Below, piece by piece: positions 10,791 through 21,559 of a DNA stretch of 64,000 nt. The notes under the pieces are model-generated. The model searched no databases. It worked only from the letters and a program-made list of their open reading frames with translations, and had not been told where the DNA came from. Numbering within the stretch: position 1 is the stretch's first letter; every line of letters starts with the position of its first letter. Source of the stretch: Larus michahellis. Lineage: Eukaryota; Chordata; Aves; Charadriiformes; Laridae. Made by a program: the position numbers and the translations under genes. The stretch lies in the NCBI RefSeq assembly GCF_964199755.1, contig NC_133904.1, forward strand, positions 1 to 64,000, read 5' to 3'.

Positions 10791-12990
10791 CATTAAAAAT
10801 TTCACAATACAGTGCTGGAGACTAAAATAACTCGCAAGACAACGACAGGGCGATACAATGCAAGACCTAACATTACACAGGGCAGTACAAGGCAACATAC
10901 AATCAAATAAAGAACAGCCAACCGAAGAATTGACGGTACAGTGCCATACAATGGTAGAATATATCAGAGGTCAGTCAACACAATGACAGAACAATAGAAG
11001 GCAAGACGTAACTCAATACGGGGCACTACCAGATGATACACAGTCAAAGAAACAACAACCCATTAAAGAATTCACAGTACAGTGCAGTCCTAGGACAGAA
11101 CGTGTAACATGACTGTCAAGACAGTGACAGAGCAATACAATGCAAGACACAACACAATACGAGGCAGTAACAAGACAATACGCAGCCATACGAAGAACAA
11201 CTGATTAAAAAACCCAGAATACATTAAAGTGTAATACCAGAATAGATCAGAAGGCAGTCAAGGCTAAAATGGGGCAATATAATGCCAGACGTAACACAAT
11301 ACAGGGCGGTACAAGGCAGTACACAGTCAAAAAACAACCACTTAAAAAACCCACAATACAGTGTGGTACAATGCCAGAATAGATCACATAGCAGTCAAGA
11401 GCATGATAGGGCAACACGATGCAAAACCGATACTGAGCCAGACGGAGCAATACTATTTCAAATACACAACAATATAATATGGAACCGAATTCTTATGCTT
11501 ACGATGCAAGACAGTCTCAAATGGCAGTCGAGGAAATTACTGAGCAACGTAATGCAAAAACAGCACGCTGCCCGGCAATGCAATATCAGGTACAAAACAA
11601 TCCGTTCCATAAACAACATATCGAACTGTACAACTCCACGGTCTCAGATGGCAGTCAAGACATATACAGAGCAATACCATGCAAGACGTAACACAATACA
11701 GGGCAATACGATAAAATACATAGGGTAACTTAAGAACGATGAATCAAAAAACCTGCAATACAGCGATTACAATGGCAGATGGCCTGAGACGGCAGTCGAG
11801 ACGATTACGGGGCAATGCAATGCAAGACAAAACGCGATACGGGGCGGTACCCTGCAAAACCATCCCAGACGGCCATCAGGGAAATTACAGAGCGATATAA
11901 TGCGAAAACAACGCCCTGCCCAACAACACAATATATGGTCACATACAAAACAATCTGTTAAAGAAACAACATACGGAACAATACCGTGCGAGATGGTTTC
12001 AGATGGCGGTTAAGGAAAATACAGAGTGATGCGATGGAAAACTGAAATAGCGCCAAACAATGCAATACAATTTCAAATACCCAGCCTTCAAATACAACAC
12101 CAAATACTTAAGGATACAATGCCAGAGTGTCTCACGTGACAGTCAAAACAGCGACAGACTGAAACGATTCAAGACGTACCATGATACAGGGCAGAAAAAT
12201 GCAATACGCGGTCAAAGGAAGAACAAGAGAATAAAAAAAATCCACAATACCGTGCGGTATGATAACAGAATATATCAGACGGCTGTCAAGACAATGACAA
12301 AGCCATATGCTGCAAAACCAAAACACAGCCAGGTGACACAACAGAGATTCAAATGCGCAACCATGCGATTCAAAACAAAATGTGGAAGGTTACCATGCCT
12401 GATCATCTCAGATGGCAATCAAGACAATGACTAAGGGATACGACGCAAAACCGAGATACGGGCAGCCAAAGTGATACAACTTAAAATACAGACTGATGCA
12501 ATGCCAAACAAAATACAGAACTATATGATGCAATGCAGTCCGATGTGGCACTCAAGACAATTACGGGGCGCTACGATGCGAAACCGATACGGTGTCGGGC
12601 AATGCAATACTATTTTGAATACACAAGACAACACAAAACAAAAGATACATAAGCATACAATGCGAGACATTCTCAGATAGCAGTCAAGACAGTTACAGAG
12701 CAACACAACGCAAAAACAATACAGAGCCGGGCAATCCAATACAGTCAGATGCAGAACAATACATCAAAGTAACAACATGGCGAACAGTACAACATGACAG
12801 TCTCAGATGGCTGTCAAGAAAATGACCTAGCAATACAGTGCAAGACATAACGGAATACAGGCGTTACCATGCTAGACCATCTGAGACTGCAGACGAGAAC
12901 ACTACAGAGCAATACGATTCCAGGCTAAACACACACAAGGCAGTGTAATGCAAGATAGTTTCACATACGTTCAGGACAATTACCGCTCCA
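10791..12990. repeat. Diverged satellite block S3
   Basis: The roughly 140-bp satellite continues, with monomer starts near 10852, 10990, 11133 and 11277. Towards 12990 the monomers become steadily more degenerate. It ends abruptly at C-rich non-satellite DNA near 12990. Confidence 0.75.
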
Positions 12991-13690
12991 CTTACATGCC
13001 TGAAGGGGACCGCTCCTGGACAGCCTGGAGTGCCATGCTAACTTTTAAATGCCTCGCTGCTATTTCCAACCCTATCCCCTCCCCTCCCTGAGGAAGCTCC
13101 GCCACCGGTACCTCAACTTCGCTTTCTGAGAGCCGGGACTCTGGAGCCCTGCTCAACAAGAAAAAAAAGTTACCATGTATCAAATCGATTCATCGCGGAG
13201 TTGCTGGGTTTCCTCTTCATCACGTGCAAAAACAAACAAGGGAACCCCAATTTCCACAAAATGGTGCCATCAGGCACCATTGCGTCTGTCAACACTAACT
13301 TGTACTGCAATATCCCCCACATCAGATGCGCCGTACCCTTCTACTCACCTGCTCCACAGAGATTCGGGATTCAGACTTTGTGGCACTCTCTGGTTCTGGA
13401 ACCTAAGACACCTAGACACACAATATTACTGTTGAGCTTACGGGAGAGATACCACCCAAAACCCTAACATGTGTGAACCTATTACCACCTCCTGCTCCCT
13501 CACCTTGCCTGCCCATCCTCCCGAGGCGTGCAACCTGAAGGATTGCAAACCGCCTGTAAAACCCAACCAGCATGGGTTGCTTAAAACTTGAAAGTTGCTC
13601 CATCTGAGGAAGATGCGATACTTCAGCCCACCCACCGCTGCTGACCTTGACTGACTCATCCCCATCCCCACATCCCATGTCATTCATTGC
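12991..13690. repeat. Module M, partial copy upstream of copy 2
   Basis: It holds phrases seen at the ends of other M copies: CACCTGCTCCACAGAGATTC here and CGCCTGCTCCACACTGATTC at 22860, followed by a variant of the run ACCTAAGATACC. It then matches the start segment seen at 31130-31380. No intact frame is shared between copies. Confidence 0.5.
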
Positions 13691-15387
13691 TTCAAGACTT
13701 CAAATTGAAAAGAACCAATACATATACTACTCAAAGCCACATCGTCTCTCTAATACCACGTGCTGACTCACCTTCTTACATTGCTCCCCTCTCCTACGCT
13801 GCCCTGCCAAGCTTGTCCCGCTGCATCTGCAAGAACATCAGCGAAATCACCCCGAGGCAGAGAGCAATAAGGTCATAATAACAAAGTCTTGCACCTTTTT
13901 ACAAATACCATCTAAGGTCCAAATACAACCTTACACAAAGAAAATGACAAAAAAAGTCCGCACGATAAGCAGCCATACCCTCTTCGACATGAACTCTTCT
14001 TCACTACTGCTGTATTGCCTTTCCAACATGCCTCTGCTCTTCCCAAACAACAAAAATGCAAGAGCTATCCACACAGCCTCCTGATGGCTACCCTGAGATG
14101 ACTCTCACACCTTTGCCCCGATCTACAGGGATTCATATACTACATATAGACTCTCCACACAATTCCACCCACCCTGGATGCTACGCACCCAGGCAGGGCG
14201 GCCCCGAGCCAAACACTCACAGTTACAGACAGACACTACAAAGAACGCTAAAAACAAAGTGCCTCAAAGACGAGAGAAAACTCTCAGCAAGAAGGATGAC
14301 ACCCGGATGGAAGTCACCGTCAGGCAAGAAGACCTGGAGACCACGGTGGTGATGTGAAGAGGCTCTATGGAAGCCCCTGAAACAAAGTTTACAACGTCAT
14401 CATCTGTGATAAGGAGGGAATGTCAAGACTGATAAGATGTATACGAAGGAAGCCTGGCTTCAAGACCTAAGAACGTAACGACGCAGGGAAGAAATCCCAG
14501 TCGTGGAAGTGGGCCACCCGGAAACTTCCAAGACGCAAGACCGATACACGCTTTAAGCTTCTAATGCAAGAAGACCAGCAGTCAAATGGTGCTACACCCA
14601 CAGGTCCCAGCGTTCGAGACCCTAAGGATGACGCCCGGCACGCCATGTCGTGCTCCTGGACCTTAAAGGTGACCTTCAGACCCAAAAAAGGTCTAAGACA
14701 CAGAACACGTACCACATGAAAAACACAACAACATGCACAGGCTGGAACTGCCCTGCCAGGGACACACTAGCATCATGACAAACAGTAAGCAACATCTTTT
14801 ACCTGCCCAAAGGACACTGTGCCCCAGGACAGCCCCCCCCTACTACGCTAACATCAAAGATCCCATTTTGCAATTGTCCACCTCCACCCCTCTACAGCGC
14901 CTGACTGTCAACTAAGCTTTCGGAGGGCCGGGCATCTGAATCCTTCCTTGATGCAGTCCACAAAAAACAGCCACCCGATACATTCCCGCTGTCACCAGGT
15001 CCCTCCTCTTCCTCTGCAAAAGGAAAAGAAAAAGTAATCCCAAAGGCAGCCACAGCACCAGCAATAAGCATCTTGAGAGGAGATACCAACCTCTTCCACA
15101 CCACCCTCAGCCTCATGAACTCTGAGGCATTCTGCTTGGCTGCTCAGTGCCAATTCCAGAGTCTGACGCTGTGGCAACAGTTATTCACAGCACCTAAGAT
15201 ACCAAGAAACACAACATTAGCACTACGCTTCTGCCAAACCACCAGTCCCGTGCCCCAGCTCGATACTATCTGGCTCGCCTCAAATGCAAGAGCCTAGAGC
15301 ACACCAGGCTCCGACGACACCCAAACCCATCTGCAAAACCTGTCCGAGAAGAAATCATGAACCCACCTCCCTTTCCTAGCCATGCCC
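13691..15387. repeat. Module M, copy 2
   Basis: Markers of the module are present in order: CAGCAAGAAGGATGACACCC, GTATACGAAGGAAGCCTGGC, CTTTACCTGCCCAAAGG-like sequence, and ACCTAAGATACCAAGAAACA near 15196. The match to copy 3 (21560-22997) is the strongest of the set. A minus-strand frame at 14467-14715 stays in register with 22180-22509 over about 73 residues, but it resembles no family. The module is cut at its right end by the provirus. Confidence 0.7.
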
Positions 15388-15746
15388 TGAGGAGAAATAA
15401 CTGGACTCCAGACGATCCAATGTGAATCAACAGAAGCCGTTTATTAAGCACAGATCATCATCTTTTATACCCTGTGTTGTAGCCATACACGCGACTCGCT
15501 TATTTCTGATTAGCTAGTTACACTGTCCACGCGCTGTCCATGCAGCTCATTCACACATCAGATTGGTTACAGGAATTCACATAGTAAATTGCTTAGTCAT
15601 TAGCACAACATGTTTTCTACCTTCTCAGTTCCCGTTTTTCCCCATGTACTAATTCCATCTTCTACCACCTGTTTTGCCCTTAATCTAATCTCTCATAGTA
15701 GGGAGGCTGGCTCACATGGCCATTTTCTCTCAGATACATTCCTACA
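15388..15746 (-). repeat. 3' LTR of the provirus
   Basis: The LTR has TG...CA ends (plus strand starts TGAGGAGAAATAAC, ends TCCTACA). On the minus strand a TATA box (TATAAAAG, 15462-15469) lies about 20 bp before AATAAA (15440-15445), which implies a very short R region. It differs from the 5' LTR at about four substitutions and one single-base indel by eye. The env frame runs 67 bp into it. Confidence 0.93.
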
Positions 15747-16426
15747 ATACCCCCTTTTTCTTCTTGAGCCAGCGAGACCTTATGCATGGCATTTTCTATC
15801 ATGTCAGTCACTTTGCGGAGAACACACGAGGCTACCATAATCAATAATAATATAACCAACAATAGCATGAGCCCTTGCTTTAGTAAGTCTGATAACCATC
15901 CCGTTATACCCCATGAGTTTAACCAATCATCGAAACCATTTTTGACCACGTTTAATTTGGACATGTTATCCTTCATATCCCATAACTGCTTATGAATGGA
16001 TGATGAGTGGTCGGAAAGATTCATACAACACATACCTTCCAAATCTTCACATCCATGACCCTGAGCTAACAGCAAAAAATCAATAGCCGCTCGATTTTGC
16101 AATGTAGCATGCCGAATGCTATCAACATCAGTAAACAAGCTAGATATGATTTCAGTTGTAAGGTTTATCTGTTTACTTGCCCAACGCCCTATCTTATTCA
16201 ACATATTTAATGCCATTGCTGTTCCTAGCGAAGGAAGAACACTTAGCCCTATTCTTTGTCCGAGATTCGAAAATGTTATATGGTCATCACAGGATGGAGT
16301 GAAGGTATGAACTGTTCTCTTGGCTCTATGTTTCCTGTGTGCTCTGCTCACTGTGTCTTTGGCTGTACGCAGGCCTCTGCTCGTAGATCTGCCACATCTC
16401 CCCCTTTTTGTTAAACACCAGACCAT
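15680..16426 (-). CDS. Endogenous retroviral env, surface-subunit end plus TM
   Basis: This open frame of 248 codons is on the provirus strand. A furin-type site (RAKR) lies near residues 34-37, a heptad-rich region follows, an immunosuppressive-domain-like segment starts near residue 109, and a CX6CC motif spans residues 126-134. A hydrophobic anchor spans about residues 185-203, followed by a cytoplasmic tail that ends inside the 3' LTR. These are features of alpharetroviral TM subunits. The first Met is only the first one in the open stretch, and the true reading would come from upstream surface-subunit sequence. That upstream sequence is interrupted by stops, so the glycoprotein as a whole is broken. 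Confidence 0.85.
   Translation of the reverse strand: MVWCLTKRGRCGRSTSRGLRTAKDTVSRAHRKHRAKRTVHTFTPSCDDHITFSNLGQRIGLSVLPSLGTAMALNMLNKIGRWASKQINLTTEIISSLFTDVDSIRHATLQNRAAIDFLLLAQGHGCEDLEGMCCMNLSDHSSSIHKQLWDMKDNMSKLNVVKNGFDDWLNSWGITGWLSDLLKQGLMLLLVILLLIMVASCVLRKVTDMIENAMHKVSLAQEEKGGIVGMYLRENGHVSQPPYYERLD
15748..15765 (-). other. Polypurine tract of the provirus
   Basis: On the minus strand a run of A and G ending in GGGGG lies directly before the 3' LTR. This is where plus-strand DNA synthesis of a retrovirus is primed. Confidence 0.8.
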
Positions 16427-16489
16427 TTATTAACAAGGTCGCCATGACTTGTTCTTCTACTCGTTGTGACGCTCTTAGCGGGTTATATA

Positions 16490-17410
16490 CTAAACACAAT
16501 CAAAAACAGAATCAAAAAGAACCCTGCTAAGGCAATAAATACCCAGATTCCTAAATTTAGCCCAGAAAGCCAATTTCTTTGGATTTACCCACGAGAAATC
16601 CTTTTGTAATATTTCAAATACATTGCAGTTCATTAAGTCTTGAATCTTTAGTATTTGAGCTTTTAGCTGATCATGCAAAGGACGAATATTTTGTTGCAAC
16701 AACATGTCAAAAGCACCTTGGAAATGGTGTTTAATCATTTCTCAGCCATGCAGCAACGTATTCCAGGGGAGAGATGTAACACAAAGTCTTTGAGAGTTGT
16801 ACTCCCAATCACAATACAGAGAAAGACGTGGTTTTAATGCATTTTGCCCATTCCCTATCCATATTGCTGCTGTTTTATACCTTACTCGTGTTAAATTTAC
16901 ACAATAAGATTGATTATATTCTCGTATACTTGCATTTTGAGCCAAAGCAAACATACGGATGAGAAGTACAAATCATTACAGAATTTTCTTGCTTACAACT
17001 TCTATTTGTTGCAGTATTATCTGTGGTTAGCATGCACCCCAATTTAAGGTGCTTATAATACACCTTCAGTTGTTCAGGCCATTGAACGGTTCTTACAAAA
17101 TGTCGCTCTACTGCTGTGGATGACAAAGAAGACATGTTTAGAAAATTTAAAACATGAGTTGCTTTATACAATCACTCTTGAGGTGTCATATCAATCATCA
17201 TAGTTACTGGTTTTGAAAAGGTATGTGGCAAAAATACCCACTCTAATGCAGTCAGGCTCTTTGCGAGTGCATCATCCCACTGTCCTATCAGGGCGTAAAG
17301 TTGAAATTCTTGTAGGAAGGTGTTCAGTGCGTCTTGCAGCAGTAGTAGACTATATCTTATCTTGCAACATGCTGTAATGTCTTCTGAGCTGTTGGGGTTG
17401 ATGAACATAG
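16490..17410 (-). pseudogene. Decayed env surface-subunit-like region
   Basis: Successive minus-strand frames (17408-17172, 17171-16914, 16954-16742, 16738-16490) are rich in Cys and N-glycosylation-like sites and sit directly upstream of the TM frame. That is what a surface subunit interrupted by stops would look like. I cannot align it to a named virus from the sequence alone. An unrelated captured sequence is possible but less likely. Confidence 0.5.
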
Positions 17411-17544
17411 AACTTAGGGGGGGGCGGGGGCAGACACAGTGCTTCAGGGCATCCCCTGTATCTTCAAAGTGTGCTCATGTCTCTCTTGCCCTCGCTCAGC
17501 TCATGTCTCTCTCCCCCTCTCTGACCCGAGACAGCCCCCTTATA

Positions 17545-17708
17545 TCCTGCACTGGATTGAGTGGAGAAGTACAGACTAGAGTTGCTGCATGCATGGCCAG
17601 TGCACGCAGCAAGTCCCACCAGACCCTCCTGCACTGGATCGAGTAGAAAAGTACAGGCTAGAGTCACTGCACGCGTGGCCAGCATATGCAGCGAGTCTCA
17701 CTAAACTC
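17545..17708. repeat. 82-bp tandem duplication inside the provirus
   Basis: TCCTGCACTGGAT starts two consecutive units of 82 bp, at 17545 and 17627. Each contains AGAGT(T/C)(G/A)CTGCA and GGCCAG, and they differ at scattered positions. They lie between the two env-like segments. Confidence 0.85.
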
Positions 17709-17722
17709 ATGATCCAGCTTTG

Positions 17723-18366
17723 CTAACAGCAGCTGTCTGATACGTGACTACATTGTTGTAATCCCTTCTTGTTATCTTCTTCTGTGAAGGTCAGGTTCTC
17801 ATGGATACACACATGGTTTTTAGAGCAACATATTCTACAACTCGTACAAGGGTATGATGCAAAGCGGCACCTACAACTGATCGTATAATGCTTATTAAAC
17901 ATGGCAAACAGCATACTAAACATAACAGACAAATTCCTTCCACACAGGCAATGAGCATAATTTGCTTCAACCAACCCCATCCCCAAGTCGATCCAGCAAA
18001 GAGATTTCACCCAGCGGTCTCCACGAGTTGCTGGTTCGGTCGGTGCAGTTCCTGCAACTGGGCATGGATGGACTTGGAGTGGTCACTTAGATTCATACAA
18101 TACAGTCCTTTAAAATCTTGACAACCATGTCTGTGAGCTGAAAACAAAAAATCAGTAGCAGTTCTGTTTTGCAGCGTCACATATCAAATACTATCTACAT
18201 CTAGCAATAACTCAGAAATAGCTGAACTAGTAGCATTGTTAAACTTATCCTTGGCAGCAAGAGAGTCCTTGTTATCAAGAATCCTCGGCAGCAAAAGAGT
18301 CCTTGTTAGCAAGATCGCATGCGGACTCCCTGTTCTTGCTGGTACTGTGCTTTGATCTTCTTCCAC
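17723..18366 (-). pseudogene. Second, decayed env-TM-like segment
   Basis: Minus-strand translation in short pieces resembles the TM frame at 15680-16426, including the stretch just before CX6CC and the NLSDHS motif after it. The second motif cysteine is changed and stops interrupt the frame. Plus-strand phrases such as TTCATACAA recur in both places. This is a diverged relative of the TM coding region, lying upstream of the intact one within the same provirus. Confidence 0.7.
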
Positions 18367-19352
18367 AACAGGCCAAGATTCTCAAGCAGCTAGATAAGGT
18401 GTCTGAGAGTCCATTACAGGCTTATGTCATCCAAATGTTTTTCTTGCCAGCACCCAAGACTGAATAACAATTGGTGTGATATATGTGTTTTCCTGCACAG
18501 AGGTGCGAGTCCCTTGAGTGTATTTACAATCCTCTTTGCCGATCTTCCGTTGCTTTCCCGTAGTCCACCCCCTTGCTCAAGAGACCGCTTCTGCTTGGGT
18601 TCATTTTAGTCTCGCAGGGTATAACACAGAGCAATCTACTAAGGCATGCAATAACACATACACATATAGGAAAAAAACAAAAACATCTCTCTATGGTACT
18701 GCTTTGAATCAGGTGTCCTATTTCTCTTTTTCTGATGCTTTCTCATATGTATGGCATACTTTTGTGCTAACGTGGCACATTTCCCATCTAATTGTTCCTG
18801 TTTGGTTTCCTCCCCCCTCCTTTCTTCCCCCCCCCCCCCCCCATCACTTACGACTGACATAAAAGTCTGCCTTTGCAACAAGAGCTCAGTTTCTCATTTT
18901 TCCTTAAGTTTCTCATTTTCCTACAGAGCATCCTATAGATTTTGGCTCAACTCCTTTTCCCAATCAACCATGATCTTATAGACAAACAACAAACCACCAG
19001 TGATACGCCCTGCACGGGCAAGTTGTTCCCGAGACCATAAACGTGTCGGCTGGTGACAACTCCCCCAATATTACAGGACTTCCATCGGTTCTACAGCCCA
19101 TCCTGGTGTATCTACCTGGGGTGCGCTTGCCTTACATCTAAACATTGTGTATATACAAACTTCTTCACTTGACGGAGCGTCAGCCCTAGTTGCATACGAC
19201 AACAGTACCACACTGGGCAGAACACCTGCCCAAGTGGAGTCACCTAACAACACTGCACACAACAAAAAGCAAGCAGTAGCACACATGCTGATCAGCAGGT
19301 ATAAGCTGGCACCCACACACACCTACACAGCAGACATACAAAACCAGCACTT
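18367..19352 (-). other. Provirus interior of uncertain origin
   Basis: This holds a long C run near 18828-18842 and a minus-strand frame at 19322-19071 that begins with a hydrophobic stretch, possibly an env leader. A second frame at 18881-18639 is rich in Lys and Glu. No reverse-transcriptase or integrase motif was found. I cannot assign it further. Confidence 0.4.
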
Positions 19353-19859
19353 CTATCTCAGGGAGATGACTGGGAAGGGGAGGGGGCGAGGCGGGCAATG
19401 GCAGGAGCAAACAGCTCCGGCTCTGTCCTTCTCTGCTGACATTCTGCCTCCTCCATCGGCCTCAGGTGGAGCAGAGAGGATCAGCAGGGTATCGTCCCAG
19501 ACCTTCGGACCTGGCCTGTTCAATCCCCCTCCCGTGGGCTGTAATGCTGCAAAAGCCCCAGCTGCCGTGGCTCGCTCCGCCTTCATATCTTGTAAGGTCG
19601 ATAACACCAACCACCATGTCATTGCTAACGGTGATGCCTCTTTGTCTCCTTTACTTATCACTTCCCACAGTTTTTTCCCAACAGCCTCCCATATTTATGG
19701 TTTAAAAGCTGTCTGGGGCTCTGGTGCGAATCCGTTCTCTCTGCACCAGATTAACAACCTTCGGAGCATACGCTCATTGTATTTCACCCATCTCTTAGAG
19801 AGGATATGCAGGAGAAGTCTTAATATAGCCCCTTCTTCTTTTGTTACTTGTTGCCCCAT
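19353..19859 (-). pseudogene. Retroviral gag (matrix) remnant
   Basis: The frame begins with Met-Gly (myristoylation-type start) at 19859 and continues with a helical matrix-like segment. It is interrupted by an in-frame TAA at 19695-19697 and then stays open to 19353, passing into a Pro-rich stretch. Position, about 200 bp after the primer site, fits gag. Capsid and nucleocapsid parts are not visible, so the gene is truncated as well as broken. Confidence 0.75.
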
Positions 19860-20040
19860 CTCCTGCCCCGGCTGCTCACCTCTCTCTGGGTGTCCGTGGC
19901 CACATAGTCTGTTTCCTCTATTCCGGATTGCCACCCAATCTGCCTGTTCTCAGTCCAGCTGAGCCGTCCTCCAGCCAGTGGGTCTCCTTCTGGGTCTTCC
20001 GCCCCTCGTGTTCCGTTGCTCAAGCCAAGCGCCGATCGGT

Positions 20041-20058
20041 ATCACATCGGGGTCACCA
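20041..20058 (-). other. Primer binding site, tRNA-Trp type
   Basis: Read on the minus strand, TGGTGACCCCGATGTGAT lies two bases after the 5' LTR. It matches the kind of site complementary to the 3' end of tRNA-Trp that alpharetroviruses use. Confidence 0.85.
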
Positions 20059-20060
20059 TC

Positions 20061-20418
20061 TGAGGAGAAATAACTGGACTCCAGACGATCCAATGTGAAT
20101 CAACAGAAGCCGTTTATTAAGCACAGATCATCATCTTTTATACCCTGTGTTGCAGCCATACACGCGACTCGCTTATTTCTGATTAGCTAGTTACACTGTC
20201 CACGCGCTGTCCATGCAGTTCATTCACACATCAGATTGGTTACAGGAATTCACATAGTAAATTACTTAGTCATTAGCACAACATGTTTTCTACCTTCTCA
20301 GTTCCCATTTTTCCCATGTACTAATTCCATCTTCTACCACCTGTTTTGCCCTTAATCTAATCTCTCATAGTAGGGAGGCTGGCTCACATGGCCATTTTCT
20401 CTCAGATACATTCCTACA
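20061..20418 (-). repeat. 5' LTR of the provirus
   Basis: This copy of 358 bp has the same TG...CA ends, a TATA box (20135-20142) and AATAAA (20113-20118) as the 3' LTR. The high identity between the two LTRs indicates a recent insertion compared with the surrounding duplications. Confidence 0.93.
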
Positions 20419-21559
20419 TTACCCGACTTCTGCCAGAACCACGTTCTGAATAGGACCGACAGACAGAGTGCAAGCAGAGGCTTGTGCACCACCTGTAATA
20501 CAGCAGCTGAGAATGAACCGATGCTCTAGGTCGCCGCTCTCCTCGGCCAAGTCTCTTCCGGTGCCCTATCTGTCATTGCTGTTGCAGCTCAGGCTGGGCA
20601 TTAAACCAAGTGACAGATGCTCTCTTTTAACTTCTCTCCTGAGGAAGGAAAGAAAGAATGTGAGGGAGACTTAGGAGCTGGAAAAGAAACTGAACTCTTT
20701 CATAATGAAATGTAAAGAGAAAAGTAATACCGAGGAGAGACAACAGGAAAAAATAAAATAGGTAAAATATATACACAACCCAGTATCAAGCTCCCAGGAT
20801 GCCCATCGCTTCACCGGCAGGCACGGGCAAAGTCCAAGAATGGACTTGCCAATGGATTGGAACCGGATTCTGGATCTGGTTGCATAAATGCACAGATCGG
20901 GATTGAAGGATGTCAAACAGACAGCAGAGTCCTCAGACGCCAGCCATTGAAGGAAAGGTACCGACCCCTTTGATCCATCTGCTTTTATACTGAGCGTGAT
21001 GATGATGGGATGCAATACCCCATCAGTCAGATTCGGGTCACCGGTCCCATCTACTCTTCACCGTGGGTGCAACCCCTCTATGCTTTTCTGCTTCCAACCC
21101 ATCAACAGGGCATACATAAAAGTTAGCAGAGCTGCACTGTTACAGCAATAAGTATAAGCAAGAGCCTCTCCGCATAGCATCCCTTGGCATTAAGTGTAAA
21201 TATATGCTCTTAGCAATCTGGAAGCGGATACTACCTGAAAAAGACGTCATTATCTTCAGCCTGTTCAGTTAGTTGGAAGAGACTTACCTGAAAAGTAGAA
21301 TTACTGAAAGGAAAACTGCTTCTGTTGTACCTCAGTCCAGCACAGTAGCACATGGCTACGCAACCTCACTTTCACATGAAAAAAAGTAGTGCCCAATTGT
21401 ATTCATGGAGCCACCGTTCAGATCTTCCCTTTAATACCTCATGCCAAGCCACCTCCGTATGGCGCTCCTCTCGGTTCCCCTGAGTCACTCTGCCCATCTC
21501 ATCCTTCTGCTTCTAAAAAAACAAATAAACAATATCAAACATTACCCTAATGCGGAGCA
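20419..21559. other. Unassigned DNA between provirus and module M copy 3
   Basis: I find no gene here. The first bases (ACTTCTGCCAGAA) resemble 1466-1478, which may mark a shared repeat boundary. The rest is mixed sequence with only short frames. Confidence 0.4.

Larger units (their letters stand above)
15388..20418 (-). mobile_element. Alpharetrovirus-like endogenous provirus, minus strand, pol not seen
   Basis: Two direct LTRs of 359 and 358 bp flank about 4.3 kb of internal sequence. On the minus strand the order is 5' LTR, primer site, gag matrix remnant, an uncertain stretch, an env-TM remnant, SU-like sequence, an intact-looking env-TM frame, polypurine tract and 3' LTR. Nothing resembling protease, reverse transcriptase or integrase was found, and the interior is too short for a complete genome. 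The tRNA-Trp-type primer site and the TM motif arrangement point to an alpharetrovirus-like group. Endogenous avian viruses that lack pol are known, so this may be one of those. I see no clear target-site duplication. Confidence 0.9.

Noticed and set aside
19147-19962. Plus-strand frame of 271 codons
   Set aside because: It is antisense to the gag remnant of the minus-strand provirus and has no family signature.
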